Assembly (NCBI RefSeq): GCF_014651515.1
Contig: NZ_BMXA01000003.1
Location: 248,001-312,000, forward strand
Direction: 5' to 3'
From: Arenicella chitinivorans
GTDB taxonomy: Bacteria; Pseudomonadota; Gammaproteobacteria; Arenicellales; Arenicellaceae
Length of the DNA stretch: 64,000 nt
The position numbers and the translations under genes are program-made. Shown in pieces: positions 8,354-17,243 of the stretch. Each line of letters opens with the position of its first letter. The first letter of the stretch is position 1. Under the pieces are notes generated by a model. The model had not been told where the DNA came from and ran no database searches. It was given only the letters and a program-made list of their open reading frames with translations.

Positions 8354-9853
8354 ATGCAAACCGGTATCTATGTTTCTTTAGCGATTTATTTTGTGGCGAT
8401 GTTAGGCATCGGGTTTTATGCTTACCGATCCACAAATAATGATGTCTCAGGTTTTATGTTGGGTGGTCGAAGTTTGAGTCCGTCAGTCACCGCGTTGTCA
8501 GCGGGTGCATCCGACATGAGTGGCTGGATGCTGATGGGCTTGCCCGGTGCAATGTATGTGTCCGGGCTAAGCAGTGCTTGGATCGCTATTGGCCTAATTA
8601 TTGGTGCCTGGCTCAACTATTTGCTCGTTGCCCCCAGACTCCGTGTGTATACCGAGTTGGCGGGTGATTCGGTGACTATTCCACAATTTTTCGAACAACG
8701 TTTTGCGGATAACAGCCGCTTAATTCGTCTGGTTTGCGCGCTTGTCATCATCGTTTTTTTTGCAATCTATACGACGTCTGGTGTGGTGGCCGGCGGAAAA
8801 CTATTCGAAACATCGTTCGGGATGAGCTATTACACTGGTGTGTGGGTCACCGCCGGTGTGGTAGTCGCGTACAGCGCTTTTGGTGGATTCTTGGCCGTCA
8901 GTACCACGGACTTTGTCCAGGGCTGCATTATGTTTGTGGCGCTGGTGTTGGTACCGATCGTAGCGCTTATGCAGTTGGGGGGCGTAGCCCCTACCAAAGC
9001 CGAAATACTGGCGATTGATCCGAATATGCTGTCCTTGGGTGGCGCGTCGATACTGGCAATCATCTCTGCTGCTAGTTGGGGGCTTGGCTACTTTGGTCAG
9101 CCGCATATTATCGTGCGTTTTATGGCGATTCGTTCAGTTAAGGAAATGAAGACCGCGCGGCGAATCGGAATGAGTTGGATGATCGTGACCCTCATCGGAG
9201 CAACCATGGTGGGGTTAGTTGGGGTCGCGTATGTCTCGGCCACCGGTGCGACGCTTAATGACCCCGAAGCGGTATTTATTTTTCTGTCCACGACTTTGTT
9301 TCATCCATTAATCAGTGGATTTCTGTTGGCGGCGATTCTGGCCGCGATCATGAGTACGATTTCGTCCCAGTTACTAGTGACCTCGAGTTCTCTGACCGAG
9401 GATTTATATAAAACCTTTTGTCGACGTAACGCCGAGTCCGGGGAACTGGTGCTGGTTGGTCGGCTCGCGGTGGTCGCAGTGGCGTTATTGGCAATCGGTC
9501 TGGCGCAAAACCGCGACAACAGTATTTTGAGTCTGGTTAGTAATGCTTGGGCAGGTTTTGGTTCTGCATTTGGACCGGTGGTGCTTATTGGTTTGTTTTG
9601 GAAGCGCATGACACGCGCGGGGGCACTGGCGGGTATTGTGGTTGGCGCGGTGACCGTGCTGGTTTGGATATACGGTCCGTTCACCTATCAAGGTCAGGCA
9701 CTCAGCTCGTTGATGTTTGAACTGGTGCCCGGCTTTATTCTGGCGTCGTTAGCCATCGTCGTCGTTAGTGTGTTAAGCCCTGAACCGCCCATTCAATTAC
9801 AGCAATTGCATGCGCAAATGGAAGCCAAACTTGATGCAGATTTGCGTTCCTAA
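8354..9853 (+). CDS. putP: Sodium/proline symporter
   Basis: A solute:sodium symporter of about 499 residues with some 13 transmembrane segments. The N-terminus matches PutP: FMLGGRSLSP followed by LSAGASDMSGWMLMGLPG, the region that binds sodium and proline in this family. It would import proline for oxidation by the PutA encoded two genes on. ATG 8354 is preferred over GTG 8348 because an AAGGG element sits at the right distance. The C-terminal tail after the last membrane segment is short and acidic. It stands alone with its own likely promoter. Confidence 0.92.
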   Translation: MQTGIYVSLAIYFVAMLGIGFYAYRSTNNDVSGFMLGGRSLSPSVTALSAGASDMSGWMLMGLPGAMYVSGLSSAWIAIGLIIGAWLNYLLVAPRLRVYTELAGDSVTIPQFFEQRFADNSRLIRLVCALVIIVFFAIYTTSGVVAGGKLFETSFGMSYYTGVWVTAGVVVAYSAFGGFLAVSTTDFVQGCIMFVALVLVPIVALMQLGGVAPTKAEILAIDPNMLSLGGASILAIISAASWGLGYFGQPHIIVRFMAIRSVKEMKTARRIGMSWMIVTLIGATMVGLVGVAYVSATGATLNDPEAVFIFLSTTLFHPLISGFLLAAILAAIMSTISSQLLVTSSSLTEDLYKTFCRRNAESGELVLVGRLAVVAVALLAIGLAQNRDNSILSLVSNAWAGFGSAFGPVVLIGLFWKRMTRAGALAGIVVGAVTVLVWIYGPFTYQGQALSSLMFELVPGFILASLAIVVVSVLSPEPPIQLQQLHAQMEAKLDADLRS

Positions 9854-9889
9854 GATTAGAATAGGCGTAACGTAGATACGGAGACTGCC

Positions 9890-10384
9890 GTGACTAACTC
9901 TTCCCGAGAGCCGCACAAGCGACATCGAAAACTGGACCGGATTGATCGTGCGATTCTTCAGGCATTGCAGACTGACGGACGTATGTCTAACGTGGCGTTA
10001 GCCGAGAAAGTCCACCTAAGCCCGAGCCCCTGTTTGGAACGGGTCAAGCGATTAGAAGCCGCAGGTTATATCTCAGGCTATACCGCGCGACTGGACCCGG
10101 ATTTACTGGGTTACGGCAAAGTTGCCTTCATTCAAGTAACCTTAGAGAAGACCACCGAGGATGTATTTCTGGATTTCAAAAATCAGGTTATGGAGAGTGC
10201 TTTTGTGTCTGAATGCCATATGGTCGCCGGCGGTTACGACTATTTATTAAAAGTACGATTTGATGACATGGAAAACTACCGTACCGTGTTACAACAGATC
10301 GTGCACTTGCCTGGGGTAGCTCAGACGCACACCTATATGGTGATAGAGCAAGTCAAGAACGTGACCGATGTGCCGTTGGACTGA
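9890..10384 (+). CDS. Lrp/AsnC-family transcriptional regulator, probable proline regulator
   Basis: A 164-residue Lrp-type protein with an N-terminal helix-turn-helix (about 33-63, containing SNVALAEKVHLSPSPCLERV) and a C-terminal effector-binding ferredoxin-like domain ending near residue 155. It starts at GTG 9890 behind CGGAGA, 36 bases after putP, and converges on putA. In other proteobacteria an Lrp-type activator (PutR/BkdR style) controls putA in response to proline. Here PutA lacks its own DNA-binding domain, which makes that role likely, though unproven. Lrp paralogues for other amino acids look the same at this level. Confidence 0.85.
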   Translation: MTNSSREPHKRHRKLDRIDRAILQALQTDGRMSNVALAEKVHLSPSPCLERVKRLEAAGYISGYTARLDPDLLGYGKVAFIQVTLEKTTEDVFLDFKNQVMESAFVSECHMVAGGYDYLLKVRFDDMENYRTVLQQIVHLPGVAQTHTYMVIEQVKNVTDVPLD

Positions 10385-10403
10385 GCACATCGCTCAGCGA
10401 GGG

Positions 10404-13400
10404 CTACTCAGTTAGATTGAATAGCTGTGTGTTGCCGCCACGTGCGACCAGGTTGTCGGTTTTAGTGCGTTCAGCGATAAAGTAGCTTAGATAATTATCA
10501 AGCCGCGACGTCTGTACAACCCCATCATCAAACTCGACCAGTGCTGTGATTGGGCCCGGTCTTTTTGCCAACTCTTTCCTAGCAGCGACACGGACCGGAT
10601 TTGTGGTGTGGCAGACTGCAAACTTAACGTGTGATACGTGCAGCAAAGCAGTTAAAGGCGCGTCGAGCATGAGCTGCAGCGTGTTATCCGGCAGGCTGGT
10701 TTGCAACGCAGCGTGGAGCGTGATGGCGAGTGTACGACCTGCTGGCGACTCAGCGTGTAACAGAACCGAGTTTCCAGCAGCCAGTACGATATGGGTGATG
10801 CTGCTGAGCGAGGTCAGCGACTCATTGCCGTGGATCAGTATTAGACCTACTCCGCGCGCATGAATCGATAAAATGTTCTCTTCGCCCGTCGGTCCGGGCA
10901 GTTCGATCTCACGCTGAGAATGCGTGCACAGATAGTCAAGTGCGGGACTGACAGCCTCACTCCACTGCGGTTGGTTGCGGCTTAGCGCATCGCGTAATCG
11001 CGCACCACGAGCGCTCATATCCAGTTTTGCCCACTGTCGGTAACCCGTAACTGCCGAGGTGAGTTGTTTGTTATTATTGCTATCAAGCGAACCGGTGCTG
11101 AGTTCTTCTACCTTATGCTCCAAATTATTTTGTATTGGCAATAATGGTGATTGGAACCGGTGCAGATAGTTTGGGCCGCCGGCTTTGGGTCCAGTGCCAG
11201 ACAGGCCTTGCCCACCAAAGGGGTTGACTCCAACCACGGCGCCAATGATGTTACGGTTGATGTAGGTATTGCCAGCGTGTGTATTGCGGTAGATATACTG
11301 CGCCATCGCACTGATTCGGCTGTGTACTCCCAGCGTGAGTGCGTAGCCAGTGGCGTTGATTTGTTCGATAACGGTGGGCAGTTCGTTTATGTTGTAGCGA
11401 ATGATATGCAGTACTGGGCCGAATACCTCGCGCGTAAGTTGGCTGAGATCATCGATTTCGAACACCTGAGGTGTGAAATAGGTACCAGTGTTGAGTACTT
11501 CAATGCTGACAGGCACAGTTAGGTGGCGTTTCGCGCGAGGCGCGATATAGTCAATGTGTTTGGCCAATGTGGCGGCAGCGCGCTGGTCGATCACAGGCCC
11601 AACGTCGGATTGAATCTGGTCAGGTGAACCAACAGTCACGGTGTGCAATGCGCCTTCCAACATGCCGATCACTTTATCAGCGACGACGTCTTGTACGAAC
11701 AGTACTCGCAGGGCCGAACAGCGTTGGCCTGCGCTATGGAATGCAGAGGAGATTACCGCATCGACTACTTGTTCTGGCAATGCCGTCGAGTCCACGATCA
11801 TACAGTTCTGACCACCGGTTTCGGCGATCAAGGGAATGGTCGGCCCTGAGCGGTTCGCGATGACCTGGTTGATGCGTTGTGCAGTCTCAGTCGAGCCGGT
11901 AAAGGCGATGCCCTGAATGCGTGGATCCGCATTTACTAGATTCCCCACCACGGCGCCTTCGCCTAGAACGAGCTGTACTGCCTCGACCGGACAGCCGGCT
12001 TCCAGCAGCAACTCGATTGCGCGCACCGCAACGAGCGGCGTTTGTTCCGCTGGTTTGGCCAGCACACAGTTGCCAGCGACCAGCGCAGCGGCGAGCTGTC
12101 CGATAAAAATGGCTAGTGGGAAATTCCATGGGCTGATACAGAAAAATACGCCGCGACCGCGCGCTACGGAATGACCGGCGCTACCGGTGGTGGCTTGCAA
12201 GGCATAGTAGCGACAGAAGTCGACCGCTTCGCGGACCTCGGAGACACAGTCTGCTATTGTCCGCCCAGCTTCGAGGTTGATAATTGCCATCAACTCGAGC
12301 ATGTTGGTTTCCAGTAGCTCGGCGGTCTTATTGAGTATCGCAGCGCGGGCCTCAGGCGAGGTCGAAGACCACGTGTTAGTGTAGTCATAGGCAGTCTGAA
12401 GTGCGAGTTCAATGTCCTCTGTCGAGGCATAACTGCTCTCACCGATAACGTGCGATACGCGTGCAGGGTTGAAGATTCTGACTGCGGTTCCGGGTCGTTG
12501 CCTGCCAACGATGATCGAATGCGCGGCCATTGGCGACTGAGCGCGTTTTTCGATTTCGGCTGTAATGGTTGTGAGTGTCGGTTCGTCATCTAGGTCGAGT
12601 CCACGGGCATTGGGGCGTGGTTCGCCGGCCGCATGGAAGATATTCACCGGTAACGGGATTTTGCTGTGGCGATACGTGCCACGATCGGCGACTTCGTCGT
12701 ATATGTCCCGCACCAACTCGGATGCGGGCGTCTCGTTGTCTAGGAACCGGTTGACAAACGAGCTGTTGGCACCATTCTCGAGTAGACGTCGGACCAGGTA
12801 CGGCAGTAAGTCCTCATGCTCACCAATGGGTGCGTACACGCGCAGTGAAATATCTTTAGCACTGGTCAGCTTGCGCAAATGTTTGTACATCAGCTCGCCC
12901 ATGCCATGCAGTCGCTGAAACTCGAATTCAGTGTTCTCCAAGTGCAGTGCAATCTTTAACACCGCCATTGCGGTATACGCATTGTGGGTCGCAAACTGTG
13001 GATAAATCGCACCAGGTGCCCCCAACAGGTGTTGTGCGCAGTTTAAATAACAGATGTCGGTATTTACTTTGCGCGTAAAAACCGGGTAGTCGCTTAAACC
13101 ATGTTCTTGCGCGTGTTTAATTTCTGCATCCCAGTAGGCACCTTTGACTAGGCGAACCATCAAACGGCGATTTGTTGTCTGGCCGAGGGCAATTAGCCAC
13201 TGCGCTACGGCGGGCGCGCGCTTCTGATAAGCCTGCATCACAAAGCCAAGACCATCCCAGTTTTGGAGGTCGGGATGGCGACAAAGCGCTTCAAATATGT
13301 CGAGAGACAGTTCTAGTCGTGCGGCCTCTTCGGCATCGATACTTAGGCCGATGTTATAGTGCTTGGCTTTGCGACAAAGCTCGGTGATCCGGGGCAAGAG

Positions 13401-14219
13401 TTCCCGCATTACCGTGTCGGCATGTGATACATGGTACTGCGGATGCAATGCAGAGAGTTTTACTGATACGCCATCGGCGCAGTACACGTCTGATTGGGTG
13501 TTCAGCTTGCCGACCCGCTCCAAAGAGTCTGCGTAGGATTGATAGTAGCGCGCTGCGTCCTGGCGGGTTCGCGCTGCTTCGCCGAGCATATCAAACGAGA
13601 AGCGTGTGTTGGCATCGTTCTGTTTGGTGCCTTTGCGTATGCCTTCTTCTATGCTGCGGCCAAGTACGTACTGACCACCCATGATGCGCATGGCCTGATG
13701 GATGGCTCTGCGAACGACCGGTTCACTGAGGTTTGCGGTGAGACGTTTCACCCAGCTGCCGGGTTGTTGGGTGATCTCTTCGTCAAGAAAAACCAATTTA
13801 CCGGTGAGGATCATGCCCCAGGTGGCTGCATTTACAAACACGGATTCGGACTGTCCACTGTGACTGCGCCAGTCGCCAGAACTGATTTTCTCTGCAATGA
13901 GGCGGTCGGCAGTGGTGCTGTCGGGCACACGTAATAACGCCTCAGCCAAGCACATCAGCGCAACCCCTTCTTGGTTAGATAGTCCGAACTCCTGCAAGAA
14001 CGAGTCGAGCAGGGTTTGGCTACGTGTGTCTTCGCGGCAGGCCTGCACGAGTGTTTGTGCCTCGGCTGTCAGTGCTTCGCGCTCATGGCCGGGTAGGGAT
14101 GGTTTGGCAATTAGTCCGCTGACGAATTGATCTTCATCGACATGCTTTGTCTGTGTAATTGCGGTGCGTAACTCAGTCAACGACGATGGGTTCGAAGAGT
14201 AGGTTCGTGTTGTGTTCAT
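10404..14219 (-). CDS. putA: Bifunctional proline dehydrogenase/glutamate-semialdehyde dehydrogenase, type B
   Basis: A 1271-residue enzyme that oxidises proline to glutamate in two steps with channelling. An alpha-helical arm (about 1-140) leads to the FAD-binding proline dehydrogenase barrel (about 180-500), marked by IDAEEAARLE, RLVKGAYWDAEIK, THNAYT and the substrate-binding LLENGANSSFVNRF. The aldehyde dehydrogenase (about 560-1050) has E800 in LIAETGGQN and nucleophile C834 in SAGQRCSALR. The remaining C-terminal 200 residues fit the vestigial ALDH-fold lid domain of long PutAs. There is no ribbon-helix-helix segment at the N-terminus, so this is type B, not the autoregulatory E. coli type. 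It lies on the minus strand, convergent with the Lrp gene. Confidence 0.95.
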   Translation of the reverse strand: MNTTRTYSSNPSSLTELRTAITQTKHVDEDQFVSGLIAKPSLPGHEREALTAEAQTLVQACREDTRSQTLLDSFLQEFGLSNQEGVALMCLAEALLRVPDSTTADRLIAEKISSGDWRSHSGQSESVFVNAATWGMILTGKLVFLDEEITQQPGSWVKRLTANLSEPVVRRAIHQAMRIMGGQYVLGRSIEEGIRKGTKQNDANTRFSFDMLGEAARTRQDAARYYQSYADSLERVGKLNTQSDVYCADGVSVKLSALHPQYHVSHADTVMRELLPRITELCRKAKHYNIGLSIDAEEAARLELSLDIFEALCRHPDLQNWDGLGFVMQAYQKRAPAVAQWLIALGQTTNRRLMVRLVKGAYWDAEIKHAQEHGLSDYPVFTRKVNTDICYLNCAQHLLGAPGAIYPQFATHNAYTAMAVLKIALHLENTEFEFQRLHGMGELMYKHLRKLTSAKDISLRVYAPIGEHEDLLPYLVRRLLENGANSSFVNRFLDNETPASELVRDIYDEVADRGTYRHSKIPLPVNIFHAAGEPRPNARGLDLDDEPTLTTITAEIEKRAQSPMAAHSIIVGRQRPGTAVRIFNPARVSHVIGESSYASTEDIELALQTAYDYTNTWSSTSPEARAAILNKTAELLETNMLELMAIINLEAGRTIADCVSEVREAVDFCRYYALQATTGSAGHSVARGRGVFFCISPWNFPLAIFIGQLAAALVAGNCVLAKPAEQTPLVAVRAIELLLEAGCPVEAVQLVLGEGAVVGNLVNADPRIQGIAFTGSTETAQRINQVIANRSGPTIPLIAETGGQNCMIVDSTALPEQVVDAVISSAFHSAGQRCSALRVLFVQDVVADKVIGMLEGALHTVTVGSPDQIQSDVGPVIDQRAAATLAKHIDYIAPRAKRHLTVPVSIEVLNTGTYFTPQVFEIDDLSQLTREVFGPVLHIIRYNINELPTVIEQINATGYALTLGVHSRISAMAQYIYRNTHAGNTYINRNIIGAVVGVNPFGGQGLSGTGPKAGGPNYLHRFQSPLLPIQNNLEHKVEELSTGSLDSNNNKQLTSAVTGYRQWAKLDMSARGARLRDALSRNQPQWSEAVSPALDYLCTHSQREIELPGPTGEENILSIHARGVGLILIHGNESLTSLSSITHIVLAAGNSVLLHAESPAGRTLAITLHAALQTSLPDNTLQLMLDAPLTALLHVSHVKFAVCHTTNPVRVAARKELAKRPGPITALVEFDDGVVQTSRLDNYLSYFIAERTKTDNLVARGGNTQLFNLTE

Positions 14220-14254
14220 TGCCAGTAACCGGTTCTATAACGTGGTATAAAATG

Positions 14255-14352
14255 CGAATTTTTGCCGAAGTCACTAGCAAATATGTTTTCAAAATCGAAC
14301 TTTTTGCGATATTAATTGGCTGGAAATGGCTGTTTTCCTAGTGAAAAATTCG
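14255..14352 (-). promoter_or_regulatory. putA upstream region with three copies of an AT-rich element
   Basis: Between putA (start 14219) and the HIT gene, the element CGAA(T/C)TTTTT occurs at 14255-14264 and 14296-14305 on the + strand and at 14343-14352 on the minus strand. The first two copies are 41 bases apart, about four helical turns. AT-rich repeats on one face of the helix fit Lrp-type binding, but which protein binds is a guess. Confidence 0.3.
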
Positions 14353-14377
14353 ATTTGTATTGGTGTTTAGTTTGTCG

Positions 14378-14806
14378 TCACGGAGTAGGCAGGTCGAAAT
14401 TGTGTGTGTTCAGTGCCGTGGTGACGGCATTCCGTACAACCTCAAATTCCTCGCTGGTGTAGGTTTGCGTAGGCAAATTTCCCCACACGGGCGCAGGCCA
14501 CGCCGGATCGCTGGTATAGCGCACCACGACGTGCATATGCAGTTGTGACACGAGATTGCCAAGCGCGCCGATATTGAGCTTGTCTCCAGCAAATGTTTGC
14601 TTCACGGCCTGGGATAGGGTGGTAGTCTCATGCCAAAGTTGTTGCTGTTCCTTTGCGTTGAGTTGATACACCTCGTGGATCCCAGCGCGTTTTGGAATCA
14701 GTACGAACCACGGCAGGGTCGCGTTGTTCATCAGTCGGATTTCACACAAACTCAGGTCACAAAGATAGAGTGTGTCTTGCGCCAGTTGTGGGTGTAGTTC
14801 AAACAT
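14378..14806 (-). CDS. HIT-family nucleotide hydrolase/transferase-like protein
   Basis: A histidine-triad protein of about 142 residues. The active-site strand reads SQLHMHVVVRY: the first triad histidine is Gln and the next two are kept, a QxHxH form that recurs in one bacterial HIT branch. It is followed by the family pattern SDPAWPAPVWG. The N-terminus FELHPQLAQDT and the segment PWFVLIPKR are also typical. HIT proteins hydrolyse or transfer nucleoside monophosphates; the substrate of this branch is unknown to me. A longer frame begins at GTG 14869, but homologues as I remember them begin near FELHPQL, so ATG 14806 is chosen. Confidence 0.8.
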   Translation of the reverse strand: MFELHPQLAQDTLYLCDLSLCEIRLMNNATLPWFVLIPKRAGIHEVYQLNAKEQQQLWHETTTLSQAVKQTFAGDKLNIGALGNLVSQLHMHVVVRYTSDPAWPAPVWGNLPTQTYTSEEFEVVRNAVTTALNTHNFDLPTP

Positions 14807-14898
14807 GGATTTGCTGTATCTCTTTTTCAAGTTGTCAGATTCGTCTTGCCAGTACGTGAGATAGCACACATACAGGGTAGAGGGAGTATACTCTGGTC

Positions 14899-15432
14899 AT
14901 GAACAAACTTGACGAATTAGACCATCAGCTCACTGAGTCCAAACTGCCGCCAGTGCATCAATGGCGACCCGAAAAGGTAGGCAGGATCGACATTCACATC
15001 GATGCGCAGGGTGTCTGGTTTCACGAGGGCGGCGTGATCGCTCGCCCGCGTCTGGTGCGATTGTTTGCCAGTATACTGTGGCACGAAGCGTCACAGTACT
15101 TTCTGGTGACGCCGGTTGAGAAGCTTGCAATTGAGGTGGAGGACGTCCCATTTGTGGTGCAGAAGGTTGCCTGCGATAGTGATGTCTGGACTGCGGAAAC
15201 CAACGTCGGGGATGTGTGTCGGATTGGTATCGAGCATCCCGTGGCGCTACGGCAATATCAAGGCGTGTGGATTCCGTACGTGCGAGTCCGGTATGACCTG
15301 TGGGCACGCTTGAGTCGCGCCTGTTATCAGCATTGGGTGGATGTCGCAGTTGCTAAGGTTGGGGATGCTTACAAGGACGGTGAAACTTTGTCGTTGTCCA
15401 GTCAGGGTGTGGTTTTCCCGGTCGCAAGATAG
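14899..15432 (+). CDS. DUF1285 family protein
   Basis: A 177-residue protein of unknown function. PPVHQWRPE...GRIDIHIDAQGVWFHEG near the N-terminus and LVRLFASIL plus YFLVTPVEKL further in are the conserved features of DUF1285. It has no signal peptide, no membrane segment and no obvious catalytic motif. It runs divergently from the HIT gene, and 92 bases separate the chosen starts. The function cannot be told from the sequence. Confidence 0.8.
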   Translation: MNKLDELDHQLTESKLPPVHQWRPEKVGRIDIHIDAQGVWFHEGGVIARPRLVRLFASILWHEASQYFLVTPVEKLAIEVEDVPFVVQKVACDSDVWTAETNVGDVCRIGIEHPVALRQYQGVWIPYVRVRYDLWARLSRACYQHWVDVAVAKVGDAYKDGETLSLSSQGVVFPVAR

Positions 15433-15484
15433 TTAGCTCGGTGGTGCCCGTGCAGAATGCCATCAAGTCCACATCGAAATCCAA

Positions 15485-16546
15485 TCAGCTGCCTGCCAAA
15501 TTCAGCCCACGAGACTGTTGATCCAGAACAGCTTCTTTGATGCGCAGATAGCTCGCAAAACGCGGCGCCTGAATGTCGCCGCTTTCCACTGCCGCCAGAA
15601 CAGCGCAGCCGGGTTCAGATTCATGTTTACAGTCACGGAAACGACAATGTCCAATTAGTTCAGCGATTTCGACGAAGCCATGTTGTAGTTGCAGTGGATC
15701 GATGTGCCACAAGCTAAAATCGCGAATGCCGGGTGAATCGATAAGTCGACCGCCTGCAGGTAAATGCAAAAGTTTGGCTTTAGTGGTGGTGTGCGTGCCT
15801 TCACGCGTGGTCTCCGACAGATCCCCGATGGCCAAATTGGCGGAGGGTAGTAAGGCATTAATCAGCGAAGATTTACCAACACCAGATTGCCCGACCACGA
15901 TACTGGTGTGTTGATCGATCAACTCAGGCAATGCATCCAGTTGGGGTGTTTGATGGCGGGAACTTACAATCTTTACCGCCGGATAATCGAGTCGACGATA
16001 CACGTCGAGCAGTGTTTCAAACTGAGCCTCATTCGAGGTCGAGATTAAGTCTGCCTTATTTAATACAATGACCGCGCGTACGTTCATCAATTCGGCCGCG
16101 ACCAGGTATCGGTCAATCAAATTTGCCTGCGGTGCTGGCTCACAAGCGATCACGATGAGCATCTGGTCGATATTAGCGGCCACGGGTTTGAGTTTACCGA
16201 AATTGTCGGGTCGCTCCAAAATGCTGCTGCGGTCCAGTCGCGACACGATGACGCCCGTCAGATCCGAACCTGCACGCCAAATGACCTTGTCGCCTGCAAC
16301 GATCGATCCCAGGTTGGTACGCGTTGTGCATTGATGAACTTTGCCTAGATCGTCACCTTCCAGTGCTTCGACCTCAAAGTGCTTGCTGTACCGACAAATA
16401 ACCAGCCCTTGCTGTTCGCTACTGAGTTCGCCGGATTGGTTCTTGCGAGACAGATCGCGCGTTTTATTGAATGAGCGAGCCGTGCGTTCAGACTGGTTTT
16501 TTTCCGCCTGCCATTGTTGGCGGCGGTTTAGCTTGCGACGACTCAT
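15485..16546 (-). CDS. rsgA: Ribosome small subunit-dependent GTPase A
   Basis: A 353-residue circularly permuted GTPase that helps late 30S maturation. An N-terminal basic segment and OB-fold (about 40-110) precede the GTPase with its motifs in permuted order: G4 LNKAD (162-166), G1 GQSGVGKSS with K225, the G2 threonines in REGTHTTT (248-255) and G3 DSPG (270-273). The C-terminal zinc finger is C301-C306-H308-C314 (CX4CXHX5C). The open frame extends 32 codons upstream, but MSRRKLNRRQ is the normal N-terminus, so ATG 16546 is chosen; it overlaps the stop of the GIY-YIG gene (ATGA). Confidence 0.95.
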   Translation of the reverse strand: MSRRKLNRRQQWQAEKNQSERTARSFNKTRDLSRKNQSGELSSEQQGLVICRYSKHFEVEALEGDDLGKVHQCTTRTNLGSIVAGDKVIWRAGSDLTGVIVSRLDRSSILERPDNFGKLKPVAANIDQMLIVIACEPAPQANLIDRYLVAAELMNVRAVIVLNKADLISTSNEAQFETLLDVYRRLDYPAVKIVSSRHQTPQLDALPELIDQHTSIVVGQSGVGKSSLINALLPSANLAIGDLSETTREGTHTTTKAKLLHLPAGGRLIDSPGIRDFSLWHIDPLQLQHGFVEIAELIGHCRFRDCKHESEPGCAVLAAVESGDIQAPRFASYLRIKEAVLDQQSRGLNLAGS

Positions 16547-16803
16547 AGTGAATTCGAATGGTAAACCAGATTGAGTTTTTCGGAGCGACTGAGGCGTTTG
16601 AGCTGATGTTCTCGCTGACTCGCGGCAGATCGTGACTCGCACGGTTCTGCGTAGGCGAGTTTTACGGGGCGTCGGGCGCGGGTATAACGGGCGGCTTTAT
16701 GTGCGCAATGGTTGTGTTCATTCACACGTCGCTCTAGGTCTGTGGTGATGCCTGTATACAGGCTGTCATCGGCGCAGTAGAGCATGTAAACAAACCAGCT
16801 CAT
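16543..16803 (-). CDS. GIY-YIG domain protein, UPF0213 (YhbQ-like)
   Basis: A small protein of about 86 residues that is essentially one GIY-YIG nuclease domain. The two signature strands appear as VYMLYC and LYTGIT, followed by the conserved ERRVNEHN and then KAARYTRARRPVKLAYAE. YhbQ-type members are stand-alone domains with a proposed but poorly defined role in DNA repair. ATG 16803 is chosen; an in-frame TTG at 16818 is less likely. Its stop overlaps the rsgA start, so the two are probably co-transcribed. Confidence 0.85.
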   Translation of the reverse strand: MSWFVYMLYCADDSLYTGITTDLERRVNEHNHCAHKAARYTRARRPVKLAYAEPCESRSAASQREHQLKRLSRSEKLNLVYHSNSL

Positions 16804-17002
16804 CAGCGATTTAAGCAAGATTTTGGCATTGTACGACTATCATCAGCAGGTCCTTATCAGGCATTATTGGATTTCGTGTTGTGGGGGAATGGGTGAAACC
16901 CGCCTGGATTCTCTGATTGATCTCGAAACATGCCGATTATTATAGGCGAAAGTCAGGTTTTCGTGAAAAAAAAGCAAAATCGTTCAGTTGCTAGCGTAAA
17001 AA

Positions 17003-17029
17003 ACACTTTTTGATTAACAAAAAAAGTGT
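17003..17029. repeat. Inverted repeat, 9-bp arms
   Basis: ACACTTTTT (17003-17011) is repeated inverted as AAAAAGTGT (17021-17029) around a 9-base centre, overlapping the possible -35 element. Read on the minus strand it is followed by a run of T, so it could act as a terminator in that direction or as an operator. Confidence 0.5.
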
Positions 17030-17104
17030 AATGATGTATGTTATAGGGTCTAAACAATATTAATAACAATAATTTAAGCTCGTTATTTGTGAAACTTGCT
17101 TAGA

Positions 17105-17158
17105 TTGATTGGGGTCGCGGTTTAGGACTTGATCGTTTTTTTAACGGTCCCCAATCAA
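17105..17158 (+). repeat. Inverted repeat in the pilG leader, 10-bp arms
   Basis: TTGATTGGGG (17105-17114) and its exact complement CCCCAATCAA (17149-17158) enclose 34 bases that themselves contain CGTT-AACG around a T-run (17134-17146). It lies 85 bases before the pilG start and would form a stable stem in the leader RNA. Confidence 0.55.
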
Positions 17159-17243
17159 GCCTTTTGCAGTAAACAAAATTTCACGAGCTTGGTTTTGACC
17201 TCCTGGTTGGGTCAGACAACTCATATTTGATCAGAGTACTTGT

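Larger units (their letters stand above)
16804..17243. promoter_or_regulatory. 440-bp AT-rich intergenic leader before the Pil-Chp cluster
   Basis: This is the only long gene-free stretch in the window. It must hold divergent promoters for the GIY-YIG/rsgA pair and for pilG. An AT-rich core lies at about 16960-17090. A possible promoter is TTAACA (17014-17019) with TATGTT (17037-17042), 17 bases apart. Two inverted repeats are listed separately. I see no convincing small ORF or known riboswitch. Confidence 0.5.

Noticed and set aside
14219-14377. Small + strand ORFs between putA and the HIT gene
   Set aside because: They are short, overlap the putA promoter side and have no ribosome site.
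14378-14806. HIT protein as inactive because the first triad His is Gln
   Set aside because: As I recall, the QxHxH form is common in one bacterial HIT branch, and the key second and third positions are kept.
16889-16945. 18-codon ORF behind a G-rich site in the pilG upstream gap
   Set aside because: Too short, with no conserved feature and no downstream gene in a suitable position for attenuation; probably chance.
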